Source: an uncultured Oscillospiraceae bacterium (GTDB lineage Bacteria > Bacillota > Clostridia > Oscillospirales > Oscillospiraceae). From it: a stretch of DNA of 46,048 nt. The notes beneath the pieces are model-generated. The model did no database searches and had not been told where the DNA came from. It saw only the letters and a program-made list of their open reading frames with translations. The first letter of the stretch is position 1, and each line of letters opens with the position of its first letter. The translations under genes and the position numbers were made by a program. The stretch lies in assembly GCA_910588495.1 (NCBI GenBank), contig CAJUPU010000025.1, positions 1 through 46,048 on the forward strand, in the 5' to 3' direction. This document shows, in pieces, positions 39,253 through 46,048 of the stretch.

Positions 39253-40366
39253 GAAAACGCCATTGAGCGGCCCTGAGGATAGGATGGAAGGTGGTGCGCA
39301 CCCCATGCACAATCAATTTTTAGAACGAAACGGAGAAAAATTCAAAGTTCTGGCATCAGACGGTTCTGGAGCATGGCTCATTTCCTACGATTCCCCAGCC
39401 GCTCCCTTTTTCGTGGGTGATATGGATGCCTACCAGCGCGCTCTCCCGCCGCCTGCTCAGGATGCCCAGCTCTCCGCCGCAGCCCAGAAGCGGCTGGAGC
39501 TTATTCAGCCTCTGCTGGATGCCGGGGATGCTGCCGTCATGGACAAGCAATACCGGCATCAAGTCTCAAGAGACATCGCGGAACGGTATTCCACCACGCC
39601 TCGCACGGTGCTCAAACTCTACTACCGCTATCTCGCCACCGGGCAGCTCCTCTCCCCCAAAGCCCGCGCTCCATCCGTCAATCCGGACTACGAATGGGCC
39701 ATTCGTACCTTCTATTTCTCCGCCAAAAAGCTCTCTCTGCGGAGCGCGTATGAGATGATGCTGCTCCAACGCTACACAGATTTTGAGGGAAATCTTGCCC
39801 CCACTCGCCCCACCTTCGGCAGCTTTCGGGCCTATTTTTACTCACGCAGCTATCATAAATCACCCCGAAAAATCATTGCCAGGGATGGCCTGACCCACTA
39901 CCAGCGCAACTGCCAGCCCGCCTTCGGCTCTGCGTCGGAGTGGCGCACCTCCCCCGGCAGCTTCCAAATGGACGCCACCGAGGCCGACATCTACCTGCGC
40001 TCTCCTGATGGTGAACCCTTCCGGCCCTACATCTACCTGGCTGTTGACAGTGCAACCCAGCTCATTGCTGGGGTATGGGCGGGGGAAAGCTGCGACGAGC
40101 TGGCTGTGATGCGCTGCCTGGAAAACGCCTGCCGAGATAAGGTGGAGTGGTGCGGGCAGCACGGTATCACCATCATGTCTGAGCAATGGCCTTCGTCCGG
40201 GTTGCCCTTTGAAATCATTACTGACAAGGGGCGGGAGTTCTGCTCTACCCGGATACAGGAACTTTGCCGGAGGTATGGCGTGGAGCTTATCACCCAGGCG
40301 CCGTTTCGGCCGGACCGAAAAGGACTGGTGGAGCAGGCTTTCCATCTCCTCCAAGAACGCTATTAG
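39245..40366 (+). CDS. tnsB: TnsB-like transposase, N-terminal and catalytic part, ending at an in-frame TAG
   Basis: 373 residues of a Tn7/Mu-type (rve) DDE transposase. An N-terminal helix-turn-helix region (VSRDIAERYSTTPRTVLKLY, about 107-126) precedes the RNase H-like core: Asp243 in FQMDATEADIYL, Asp327 in IITDKGREF and Glu363 in GLVEQAFHLL, with exactly 35 residues between the last two (DD35E). The frame then meets TAG at 40364-40366, 11 codons after the catalytic Glu, and stays open in the same frame for another 188 codons. Full TnsB proteins are 500-650 aa, so the stop divides one protein. A 5-bp hairpin begins at the last base of the TAG. The gene overlaps the end of the PAPS-reductase-like gene by 8 bp. 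Confidence 0.88.
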   Translation: MDKKTPLSGPEDRMEGGAHPMHNQFLERNGEKFKVLASDGSGAWLISYDSPAAPFFVGDMDAYQRALPPPAQDAQLSAAAQKRLELIQPLLDAGDAAVMDKQYRHQVSRDIAERYSTTPRTVLKLYYRYLATGQLLSPKARAPSVNPDYEWAIRTFYFSAKKLSLRSAYEMMLLQRYTDFEGNLAPTRPTFGSFRAYFYSRSYHKSPRKIIARDGLTHYQRNCQPAFGSASEWRTSPGSFQMDATEADIYLRSPDGEPFRPYIYLAVDSATQLIAGVWAGESCDELAVMRCLENACRDKVEWCGQHGITIMSEQWPSSGLPFEIITDKGREFCSTRIQELCRRYGVELITQAPFRPDRKGLVEQAFHLLQERY

Positions 40367-40387
40367 CCCCTGCTTCGGGGCAAGGGC

Positions 40388-40930
40388 GTGATAGAGCCAG
40401 ACGCCCAAGAGCGGTGGGCAGTAGATTACCGCAGTCAGGCAGTCCTCACCCTGGAAGATTTCATCCAGGTGCTCATTCACTGTATTGTCTACCTAAATTC
40501 GGGAAGGGTGCTCTCCTCCGGCCACACCCCCGCTCAGCTCTGGCAATCATCCGCCCCCCAGCTCCTGGCCGTAGATGCAGAGGAACTGCACCTCATGTCT
40601 CTGCCCCGCGCCGCCGCCAAGCTCACCCGGAAGGGGGCTCGAGTGAACGGGATTCTGTATGTCCCCGCCGACATGGAAGGCTTGTTCCTGGGAGACATCT
40701 GCTCCCTGGCCTTCGACCCCGCCGACCTCTCCCGCGTGTATCTGGCGGAGCACGATTTCCGCCCCTGCATGGCCGCTCCCGGCCAGGGTGTGGAGGAGCT
40801 TTCCCTGACCGCCTACCAGGCCGCTCAGAAAGGCCGCAGGGCGATGCGGCGGGAGGCGGAGGGTGGTAGCCACATCCGCCAGCATCGACTGTCTGAGGGC
40901 CATCCAGGGCGTGATAGAGAGGGCTTATGA
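40388..40930 (+). CDS. tnsB: TnsB-like transposase, C-terminal part downstream of the in-frame TAG
   Basis: Same reading frame as the catalytic part (open from 40367). It begins PLLRGKGVIEPDAQERWAVD followed by YRSQAVLTLEDF, the normal continuation after the DDE core in TnsB/Mu-type transposases, then the beta-barrel-like domain (KLTRKGARVNGILYVPADME) and a basic tail that in Tn7 contacts TnsC. It could be made by read-through of the TAG, or by restarting at the GTG at 40388, which has AAGGGC directly upstream, giving 180 aa. If neither occurs, the transposase is inactive. It ends 12 bp before tnsC. Confidence 0.75.
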   Translation: MIEPDAQERWAVDYRSQAVLTLEDFIQVLIHCIVYLNSGRVLSSGHTPAQLWQSSAPQLLAVDAEELHLMSLPRAAAKLTRKGARVNGILYVPADMEGLFLGDICSLAFDPADLSRVYLAEHDFRPCMAAPGQGVEELSLTAYQAAQKGRRAMRREAEGGSHIRQHRLSEGHPGRDREGL

Positions 40931-40942
40931 GGAGGAGAGGAT

Positions 40943-42289
40943 ATGAGCAAATACCCTATCGGGGAATGGCGCTCCTCCGCCGTCTATGACTCCGCTCATG
41001 AGGGCAACCCGTTCCTGGCGGCCATGCCGGAAATGCTCTCCCATGACGCTTTTGTGAGGGCCATCCGCAGCCTGCCGCCCCTGCCCGCTGGATTGGGAAC
41101 AATGACGCCCGAGGAGCGCCGCCGGCGCCTCCCCATGCTCTCCTCCCTGTTTGTGCCCATGGATTACACCTATATGCTGTACGACCAGCTATACCGGGCG
41201 ATTTCCTCCACTTATGCCACCCGCACCATGATGGAAGAAATCCAACGTACCAACGCCCTCTTTCGGGGCGCCCCTTTCAGCAGCTATGCCACTCAGCCCG
41301 CCACCGGCAGCATCTTAGGCGTGCCGGGGGTGGGCAAGACCTCCTCCATCCGGCGTTCCCTCTCCCTGCTCCCCCAGGTGATTGAGCACGAGCAATATTC
41401 GGGCAAACCCTTCTTTTGCAAACAGGTGCTGTATCTCAATGTGGAATGCCCCAGCGACTGCTCTGTAAAAGCTCTGGCGCTCAACATCATGACGGCGCTC
41501 GACAAGGCAGTCGGAAGCTCCTATCTCAAACAGTTCGTGTCCCTGCGCTCCGCCGCCAGCGCCCTGGCTACCCAGGTAAAGATATTGTGCCTCACCTTCC
41601 ATGTCGGGCTTATCCTCATTGACGAGATTCAGAACGCCGTCGCCACCGCTGAGAAGAACCGGCAGGTCAAGCCACTGATAAAGTTCCTGGTGGAGCTCAC
41701 CAATGACACCTGTACCTCAGTATTCTTTGTGGGCACTCCCATTGCGGAGGGGCTGTTCACCTCTCAGGAGCATTTGAAGCGCCGGACCCGTGGGATGCGG
41801 CTGCTCCCCTTCAAGCCGGACGGCGCCTATCGGGCCTTTCTCCAAGCTGTCTGGCCGTACCAGCTCACGCCTGCCACAGCCCCGCTCTCTGAGCAGTTGG
41901 CAAACAAGCTCTACGACGCCTCCGGCGGCATCCCAGCCTACATCATCAAGATTTTCCAGGAAGCCCAGGCACAGGCCCTGCTCCAAGGGGAACGCTGCAT
42001 CAGCGCCAAGACGATGCAGCGGGCTATCAACGTTTTAGCCATCAAGGTGCCCCGCACATTCAGCGGCGGCACCTACATATCGGATTTTGAATTGCCCCCA
42101 AATGAAACCCCCGCGCCCCCGGATGACGCCCCTTCCCCGGTAAAGCGCCTGTACGCGAACAAGCGGGGCCGCAAAACCGTCCAGCGGGACGATGTGGATT
42201 TGACGCTGGCGTCGCAATTCGCTACTCCAGCTACCCCATTGGAGGATTGGCTGAGGGAGCGTGGGATGCTGGAGGACTGGCCATGTTGA
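40943..42289 (+). CDS. tnsC: TnsC-like AAA+ ATPase regulator of transposition
   Basis: A 448-aa ATPase of the TnsC/TniB group, which polymerises on target DNA and links the target selector (TniQ) to the transposase. Walker A GVPGVGKTSS is at about residues 126-135, Walker B GLILIDEIQNA at about 222-232, and sensor-type TSVFFVGTPIAEGLF near 255-269, followed by a helical lid. A proline-rich, acidic stretch (NETPAPPDDAPSP) and basic segment near 380-405 precede the C-terminus. GAGGAGAGG precedes the ATG. It overlaps tniQ by 7 bp, so the two are translationally coupled. Confidence 0.9.
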   Translation: MSKYPIGEWRSSAVYDSAHEGNPFLAAMPEMLSHDAFVRAIRSLPPLPAGLGTMTPEERRRRLPMLSSLFVPMDYTYMLYDQLYRAISSTYATRTMMEEIQRTNALFRGAPFSSYATQPATGSILGVPGVGKTSSIRRSLSLLPQVIEHEQYSGKPFFCKQVLYLNVECPSDCSVKALALNIMTALDKAVGSSYLKQFVSLRSAASALATQVKILCLTFHVGLILIDEIQNAVATAEKNRQVKPLIKFLVELTNDTCTSVFFVGTPIAEGLFTSQEHLKRRTRGMRLLPFKPDGAYRAFLQAVWPYQLTPATAPLSEQLANKLYDASGGIPAYIIKIFQEAQAQALLQGERCISAKTMQRAINVLAIKVPRTFSGGTYISDFELPPNETPAPPDDAPSPVKRLYANKRGRKTVQRDDVDLTLASQFATPATPLEDWLRERGMLEDWPC

Positions 42290-43527
42290 GCTACTTTCCC
42301 GCCCCTTATCCCCATGAGTGGATGTATAGCGTATTTTGCCGCTACCATCTTCGTTCTGGCCGTCAGCAGAGCCAAACCACCATTCGGGAATTATTCGTGA
42401 ACCGCCCCACTGCCGCCATCGGTTCGATTTTCCCCAACAACACCATTTCCCGGATAATCGCGCAGCTTCCCCCAGGATGCTTCAACGCTCGGGAGCTGAT
42501 GATTGGTCACACGCTGTTCCCCTACTACACACGCTGCTACACCCTTTCCCAGAAGGAAAAGCTGCTGGACCAGCTTTCGCTGGGAACCAGCGTTGTCATT
42601 ACCAGCATCCGGCGCTTTGGTCAGCTCACCGCACCCCGGTACTGTCCGCTCTGTGTGGAGCAGGACAGGGGTGCCTACGGCGAGGCATATTGGCACATTG
42701 ACCATCAAATCCCCGCTATGGAAATTTGCCCAAACCATGAATGCGCCCTTCGCTCTGTCCCGGAAACCGATGCCGCCAGGATAAGGTATTCGTTCTGTCC
42801 CCTGGATACCCTTCTCCTCAATTCCGGGGATGCCATCCGGGAAGAAATTCCCCCCTGGCAGATTCAATTTGCCAAAGTCCTGCGCGACTACGCCGAGCTG
42901 CCGCTCTCCTGTGCGGCCACCCCCGGCCACAGCAATCTCGCCATTGCCCTTGGGAACATGGGGTATGAGGTCATCCAAAATCACAGCCCACACACCATTC
43001 TGGACGCCAAGCGCCTCTATCGTGACCTGGTGGAGCGCTATGGGCGGGAAACCATAGAAAAAATATTCGGGGATGAAAAGGCGGTATGCCTGCTCAACCG
43101 CGTGTGCAAATGGGAATGCCTCACCCCGGAGCGGTACGCCCTGCTGCAATGCTTTGCGGGCATTGACTCCGCCACGGTTTTTTCCTCGAAGCGGCTTCCT
43201 GATTCATTGGAAAATAGGCTGCGCGATATGTCAAAAAGCGGGATACGCTATGGGAAAAGACAGCTCTGTGAGAGCTTGGGCATTACGGCAGCGCAGCTCA
43301 ATATCCTGGCACGGAAATACAATCTATCTCCGTTTTGGGTCCAAAATGATATGCCAAATTCCTCTGCCCACAAAATCAGTGTCGTCTTCAGCGACACCGA
43401 ACACGAACGGTTCAAGCAAGTTCTCGTCCAAAGCGGCTACCGATATGACCGCCATTTTGCCCACCACTGCATCATGGAGTATCTTAATACACACTTTAAT
43501 CAATCAAAGGAGGATAGACACACATGA
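42283..43527 (+). CDS. tniQ: TniQ/TnsD-like target-selection protein
   Basis: A 414-aa TniQ family protein. It starts MLSYFPAPYPHEWMYSVFCR, the family's N-terminal pattern, and carries the zinc finger CPLC (about residues 121-124) with ICPNH (about 148-152). The C-terminal half includes a helix-turn-helix-like GKRQLCESLGITAAQLNILA. At this size it could be a TnsD-type protein that reads a fixed chromosomal site, unlike the short TniQ of CRISPR-associated transposons. The ATG at 42283 is seven bases after GGAGG; an in-frame GTG farther upstream lies inside tnsC. It overlaps the next gene by 4 bp. Confidence 0.88.
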   Translation: MLSYFPAPYPHEWMYSVFCRYHLRSGRQQSQTTIRELFVNRPTAAIGSIFPNNTISRIIAQLPPGCFNARELMIGHTLFPYYTRCYTLSQKEKLLDQLSLGTSVVITSIRRFGQLTAPRYCPLCVEQDRGAYGEAYWHIDHQIPAMEICPNHECALRSVPETDAARIRYSFCPLDTLLLNSGDAIREEIPPWQIQFAKVLRDYAELPLSCAATPGHSNLAIALGNMGYEVIQNHSPHTILDAKRLYRDLVERYGRETIEKIFGDEKAVCLLNRVCKWECLTPERYALLQCFAGIDSATVFSSKRLPDSLENRLRDMSKSGIRYGKRQLCESLGITAAQLNILARKYNLSPFWVQNDMPNSSAHKISVVFSDTEHERFKQVLVQSGYRYDRHFAHHCIMEYLNTHFNQSKEDRHT

Positions 43528-44264
43528 CTACCGAACAATATCAAAAAGAAATGGCAAAAAGCATTGAGCAAAACACGCTCGGGCCGAACGACACCTTTCA
43601 GTTTACATGCCGGGAGTGCGGGGAGTGCTGCCGGAACCGCGCCACTCCCATCATGCTCACCGGCCTGGACATCTATCGGATGGCCAAGGGGCTGGGCATC
43701 GACCCCTATGAGGTGCTGGCCCGCTTCACTTCCGGCTATGTCGGCGATGTCAGCCACGCTCCCGTCGTGATACTGAGGGAGCGCCTGGACGGTTCGTGCT
43801 CCCTGCTGAGGAACGGGAAGTGCGTGGTGCATCAGTTTAAGCCCATCGCCTGCGCGGTGCATCCTCTTGGCCGGTACGTCAACCTCGCTACCAAGGAGAG
43901 CGGATATATCCGCCAGTCCGGCGGTTGCACGGGAGCTGTCGATGGCCGCGTCTGGACGCTCGATGAATGGCTCGACACTTGGGGCCTGAAGGAGCTGGAC
44001 GCCCCCAGCTTAGCCTGGAATCTCATGGCCGGCATGGTTGCGGAGGTGATGCACCAAATTAGGCTGGAAGACATCGGCCGGGATGTCATCTGGGAGCTGT
44101 ATCAGCGCATGCATGGCGATTATGATGTCCACAGGGACTTTATCCCCCAAGTAGAGGAGAACAGCGAAGCCCTGAGGCAGTTTTTCAAAGAAACATACCA
44201 TATCAAGGTAAAACCGCAGCGGAGTTCCCCGAAACAAAAAACAACTGTTAAACGTGACAACTAA
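43524..44264 (+). CDS. YkgJ family cysteine-cluster protein, last gene of the transposition operon
   Basis: A 246-aa protein with the YkgJ zinc/iron-chelating pattern: FTCRECGECCRNR (about residues 27-39), then SCSLLRNGKCVVHQFKPIAC (about 91-110) and a later GGCTGAVDG. The clustered cysteines probably bind a metal or iron-sulfur cluster. Functions in this family are poorly known. It overlaps tniQ by 4 bp (ATGA) and has AAGGAGG upstream, so it is expressed with the transposition genes. With the PAPS-reductase-like protein it is the second Cys-rich, potentially redox or metal-dependent protein in the module. The C-terminal tail is basic. Confidence 0.82.
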   Translation: MTTEQYQKEMAKSIEQNTLGPNDTFQFTCRECGECCRNRATPIMLTGLDIYRMAKGLGIDPYEVLARFTSGYVGDVSHAPVVILRERLDGSCSLLRNGKCVVHQFKPIACAVHPLGRYVNLATKESGYIRQSGGCTGAVDGRVWTLDEWLDTWGLKELDAPSLAWNLMAGMVAEVMHQIRLEDIGRDVIWELYQRMHGDYDVHRDFIPQVEENSEALRQFFKETYHIKVKPQRSSPKQKTTVKRDN

Positions 44265-44285
44265 AATTTATTCCAAACTGTAGCG

Positions 44286-44330
44286 CGACAAGATTTTTGA
44301 GAAACTCGGACAGGATATTTGAGAAAAAAT
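44286..44330 (+). repeat. two 22-bp-period direct repeats just past the transposition operon
   Basis: ACAAGATTTTTGAGAAA (44288-44304) and ACAGGATATTTGAGAAA (44310-44326) are offset by 22 bp, each preceded by CG or CGG. Spacing of two helical turns and the position 20 bp after the last gene fit transposase-binding sites at a Tn7-like right end. The word GATTTTTGAGAAA also occurs at 35799-35811, in the same orientation rather than inverted, so the match to a left end is not proven. Confidence 0.5.
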
Positions 44331-44428
44331 AGCCCCGTTCTAAGAAGTAAATCCGAGCTCGCCCACTTGCGCCGACCGCCCCCAGTGAGGGGAGCGGCCC
44401 GAGCGAGAGGGCGGGCTTTATAAGACCC

Positions 44429-44465
44429 GGGAGGGAGCGGCTTTCGCCGCCCCTCCCTTGCCTTT
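44429..44465. terminator. hairpin between the transposon region and the prophage genes
   Basis: GGGAGGGAGCGGC (44429-44441) pairs with GCCGCCCCTCCC (44446-44457) with one bulge; CTTTTT follows on the plus strand at short distance. It lies just past the stop of the minus-strand phage gene and probably ends that transcript. Confidence 0.55.
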
Positions 44466-44483
44466 TTGCCCGCTGTAGGGTAG

Positions 44484-45023
44484 TTACTCCCCCGGCTCCT
44501 TGGAGGGCCCGTCCTGGGCCTCCTGGGGGGCTTCCTGGGGCTCCGGCTCACTGTACTCCGCCCACCCATAGACCCCGGGCTCCCAGGTGTTGCCGTCCAC
44601 CTCAGAGACCCACTTCTTCCCGCCGTGGGAGGTCTTTGCACCCTTGCTATAGGCGTCATGCGCCCCAATAGGCTGAACCCACTCCGGGAACTCCTCGAGG
44701 GGGTTGCCGATGCGCGTCCACATCGAGGGCGTCTCCGAGGGCTTGCGGTTCTGCCCGGCGTCCGTGACGTCGTGGATGGAGCGGTAGAGCTTTCCCTCGT
44801 CCTGCACGATGTCGCCCGCTTTGCCCCTCCAATTCTCATCCCACTTGACGAAAAGGTCGGGGTATTCCGAGATCGTGACCTCGTCGAGCTGCTGCTCCTG
44901 GGCCATCTTGACAAACATGATCTCGGCGACGGCCTGGGCCGAAGAGCTTCGCCGGGCTTCCTGCTGGATTTCGGAGACAGGCCGGGGCGGCGTCAAATAG
45001 CTAATTCCGTTATGTCCGCTCAT
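44484..45023 (-). CDS. phage-like protein with CBM5/12-type carbohydrate-binding region
   Basis: A 179-aa protein. The N-terminal part, around residues 25-45 (SSSAQAVAEIMFVKMAQEQQ), is helical. The C-terminal half has the aromatic pattern of chitin-binding type 5/12 modules, KWDENWRGKAGDIVQDEGKL with YRSIHDVTDA, and later EWVQPIGAHDAYSKGAKTSH with VYGWAEY, as seen in phage tail-tip and hydrolase proteins that bind wall sugars. The tail is acidic and Pro/Glu-rich. The ATG at 45023 overlaps the upstream gene's stop by 4 bp. It is the last gene of a minus-strand phage block. Confidence 0.65.
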   Translation of the reverse strand: MSGHNGISYLTPPRPVSEIQQEARRSSSAQAVAEIMFVKMAQEQQLDEVTISEYPDLFVKWDENWRGKAGDIVQDEGKLYRSIHDVTDAGQNRKPSETPSMWTRIGNPLEEFPEWVQPIGAHDAYSKGAKTSHGGKKWVSEVDGNTWEPGVYGWAEYSEPEPQEAPQEAQDGPSKEPGE

Positions 45024-46048
45024 TCAAAAGCACCTCCGAAGCCGGAGACAGAGATCTCCCCATCATACCCCTCATTCTTGACGAGCTTGAAGCGGACGTT
45101 CACGCCCCACTTATCCGCCGTCTTTGTGGTGTTGGTGAAGTTATAGGCCCGATTGAGGAATACCATCGCCGTGATGTCCTCCCACGTCGGAACCTCGTCG
45201 AAGGCGTTGTTGCAAGCCTCCACGAGGACGGTCGCGCCCTCGGTCTTCCAGGTGGGCGTGATGAGGATCTTAGAGGCCCTCGCGTCGGTCTCCTCGGGGG
45301 CGGCGAGCTGGAACTCGATGACCTTCTCGTCCTTGGAGAAGTTCCAGACCCTCACGCTCGTTGCGAAGTTGCTGTCCATGGCCTCGACCCGGAGCTGATG
45401 GGCCCCATTGGTGAGGGTGAGCCACACGGCCCGGGAGAGCTCGATCGTCTCGGACTTCCCGAGGGTCGCTTGATAGCTCCTGATCTGCTTATCGTCCACG
45501 AACTCGGTGACGACCACATTGTCGCCCTCGACGTCGGTGACGGTGTACTCCTCGGCAAAACTCCCCGTTTGAAGTCCGAGGTCGGTGTCTTGCCCAGAGA
45601 TACTCGGCGCGGAGTTGGTACGCTTGAAGGTGACGCGGCGGTAGGCTGTGCCGCCCTTTCCGTCCGTGACGGTGATCTTGAGGGTGTTGACTGAATTGAG
45701 GCCCAGGTCGTAGAGCTGCTCTGCCGTGATGGAGATGGAGAGCGGCTCGCCCTTCGGGGCGTTGTTGATCGTGCGGATTTCCCGATCGTTGAGTTCCTCC
45801 TTGACGGTGAGGGCATCCCCGTCTGCGTCGTTGACCGTGTACTGGTAGGAGAAGGCGAGGTTCTTGTCACCCAGGTCAGTGTCGACGCCGGAGATGGTCG
45901 GGGCGGCGTTTGTGCGGGTGAATGTCCACGTCCGGGAGGCCATTCCGCCCTTTCCGTCCGTGACGACGACTTTGACCGTGTGCTTCCCGTGTAGTGGCGG
46001 GTCAGCCGACCGAAGCCGGGACGACCCTGATCTTGTCGGTGTGCTTGT
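45020..46048 (-). CDS. phage structural protein with Ig-like repeats, 5' end outside the window
   Basis: Open to the window edge (343 codons). Two ~92-residue repeats are visible, each opening with TFTRTNAAPTISGVDTDLG or TFKRTNSAPSISGQDTDLG and containing VTDGKGG, i.e. bacterial Ig-like/cadherin-like beta domains found in phage tail and surface proteins; the last ~110 residues (from SKDEKVIEFQLAAPEE) form a different beta-rich domain. An ATG at 45943 with AAAGG upstream is a possible start, but the frame upstream of it (GKHTVKVVVTDGKGG) is clearly homologous to the repeat, so the gene probably begins farther up. Confidence 0.7.
   Translation of the reverse strand, partial: TSTPTRSGSSRLRSADPPLHGKHTVKVVVTDGKGGMASRTWTFTRTNAAPTISGVDTDLGDKNLAFSYQYTVNDADGDALTVKEELNDREIRTINNAPKGEPLSISITAEQLYDLGLNSVNTLKITVTDGKGGTAYRRVTFKRTNSAPSISGQDTDLGLQTGSFAEEYTVTDVEGDNVVVTEFVDDKQIRSYQATLGKSETIELSRAVWLTLTNGAHQLRVEAMDSNFATSVRVWNFSKDEKVIEFQLAAPEETDARASKILITPTWKTEGATVLVEACNNAFDEVPTWEDITAMVFLNRAYNFTNTTKTADKWGVNVRFKLVKNEGYDGEISVSGFGGAFE
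46002..46048 (-). CDS. possible C-terminus of an upstream phage gene
   Basis: In another minus-strand frame the edge sequence reads KHTDKIRVVPASVG and stops with TGA at 46002-46004. It looks protein-like, but only 14 residues are visible and it overlaps the open frame of the Ig-repeat gene, so it is uncertain whether this frame, the other, or a frameshift between the two is real. Confidence 0.3.
   Translation of the reverse strand, partial: KHTDKIRVVPASVG

Noticed and set aside
36219..44264. CRISPR-associated transposon (CAST)
   Set aside because: TnsB, TnsC and TniQ are present, but there is no Cas12k or Cascade gene and no repeat-spacer array; the long TniQ fits a protein-guided target instead.

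Overview
The window looks like a chromosomal segment of a high-GC, Gram-positive gut anaerobe of the Oscillospiraceae (Flavonifractor/Pseudoflavonifractor/Lawsonibacter neighbourhood). Supporting this are very GC-rich third codon positions, strong AGGAGG ribosome binding sites, sigma-A promoters with 17-bp spacers, an ArgJ-type arginine pathway, a BadF/HgdC-type acyl-CoA dehydratase activase and an FMN riboswitch upstream of an ECF transporter S component. The genus is an inference; no rRNA is present.

Layout. 1-35.5 kb is core chromosome. It opens with the start of class II fructose-bisphosphate aldolase (minus), then a HAD phosphatase-MFS-glycerophosphodiesterase operon (minus), a secreted/membrane protein (plus), a riboflavin transporter RibU under an FMN riboswitch (minus), a SLOG-type protein (plus), a 59-aa gene, xthA and a GT-C type membrane glycosyltransferase (minus), and asparagine synthase (plus). 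Next is a plus-strand unit with a split acyl-CoA dehydratase activase system, an NTF2-like gene and a DIP1984-family gene. That unit is followed by a tRNA-like folded sequence that is not a normal tRNA. Then come a GNAT acetyltransferase, a small conserved protein, uridine phosphorylase, a lipoprotein, a DUF2975/HTH pair, a CPBP protease and a sirtuin. A long minus-strand arginine operon argG-(flavodoxin-like)-argH-(PAS)-argC-argJ-argB-argD-argF encodes the route from glutamate to arginine, except for carbamoyl phosphate synthesis. Divergent from it is a strong promoter, a ~195-nt rod-like RNA resembling 6S RNA, and iscS-iscU, then a FucO-like alcohol dehydrogenase and rplJ-rplL behind an L10 leader.

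35.5-44.3 kb, just after the rplL terminator, is a lower-GC accessory region with a Tn7-like transposition module in one orientation: a sigma-70-type factor, an unknown Cys-rich protein, repeat arrays, a TnsA-like protein, a PAPS-reductase-like PP-loop enzyme, TnsB (interrupted by one in-frame TAG right after its DD(35)E core), the AAA+ ATPase TnsC, TniQ and a YkgJ-type cysteine-cluster protein. The enzyme between tnsA and tnsB, the altered TnsA motif, the TAG and several unexplained repeat families make this the most interesting part of the window. 44.4-46.0 kb, on the opposite strand, is the edge of a prophage-like block with Ig-like repeats and a carbohydrate-binding-like protein; it runs off the window.

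All functional calls are from reading motifs; no database search was run.
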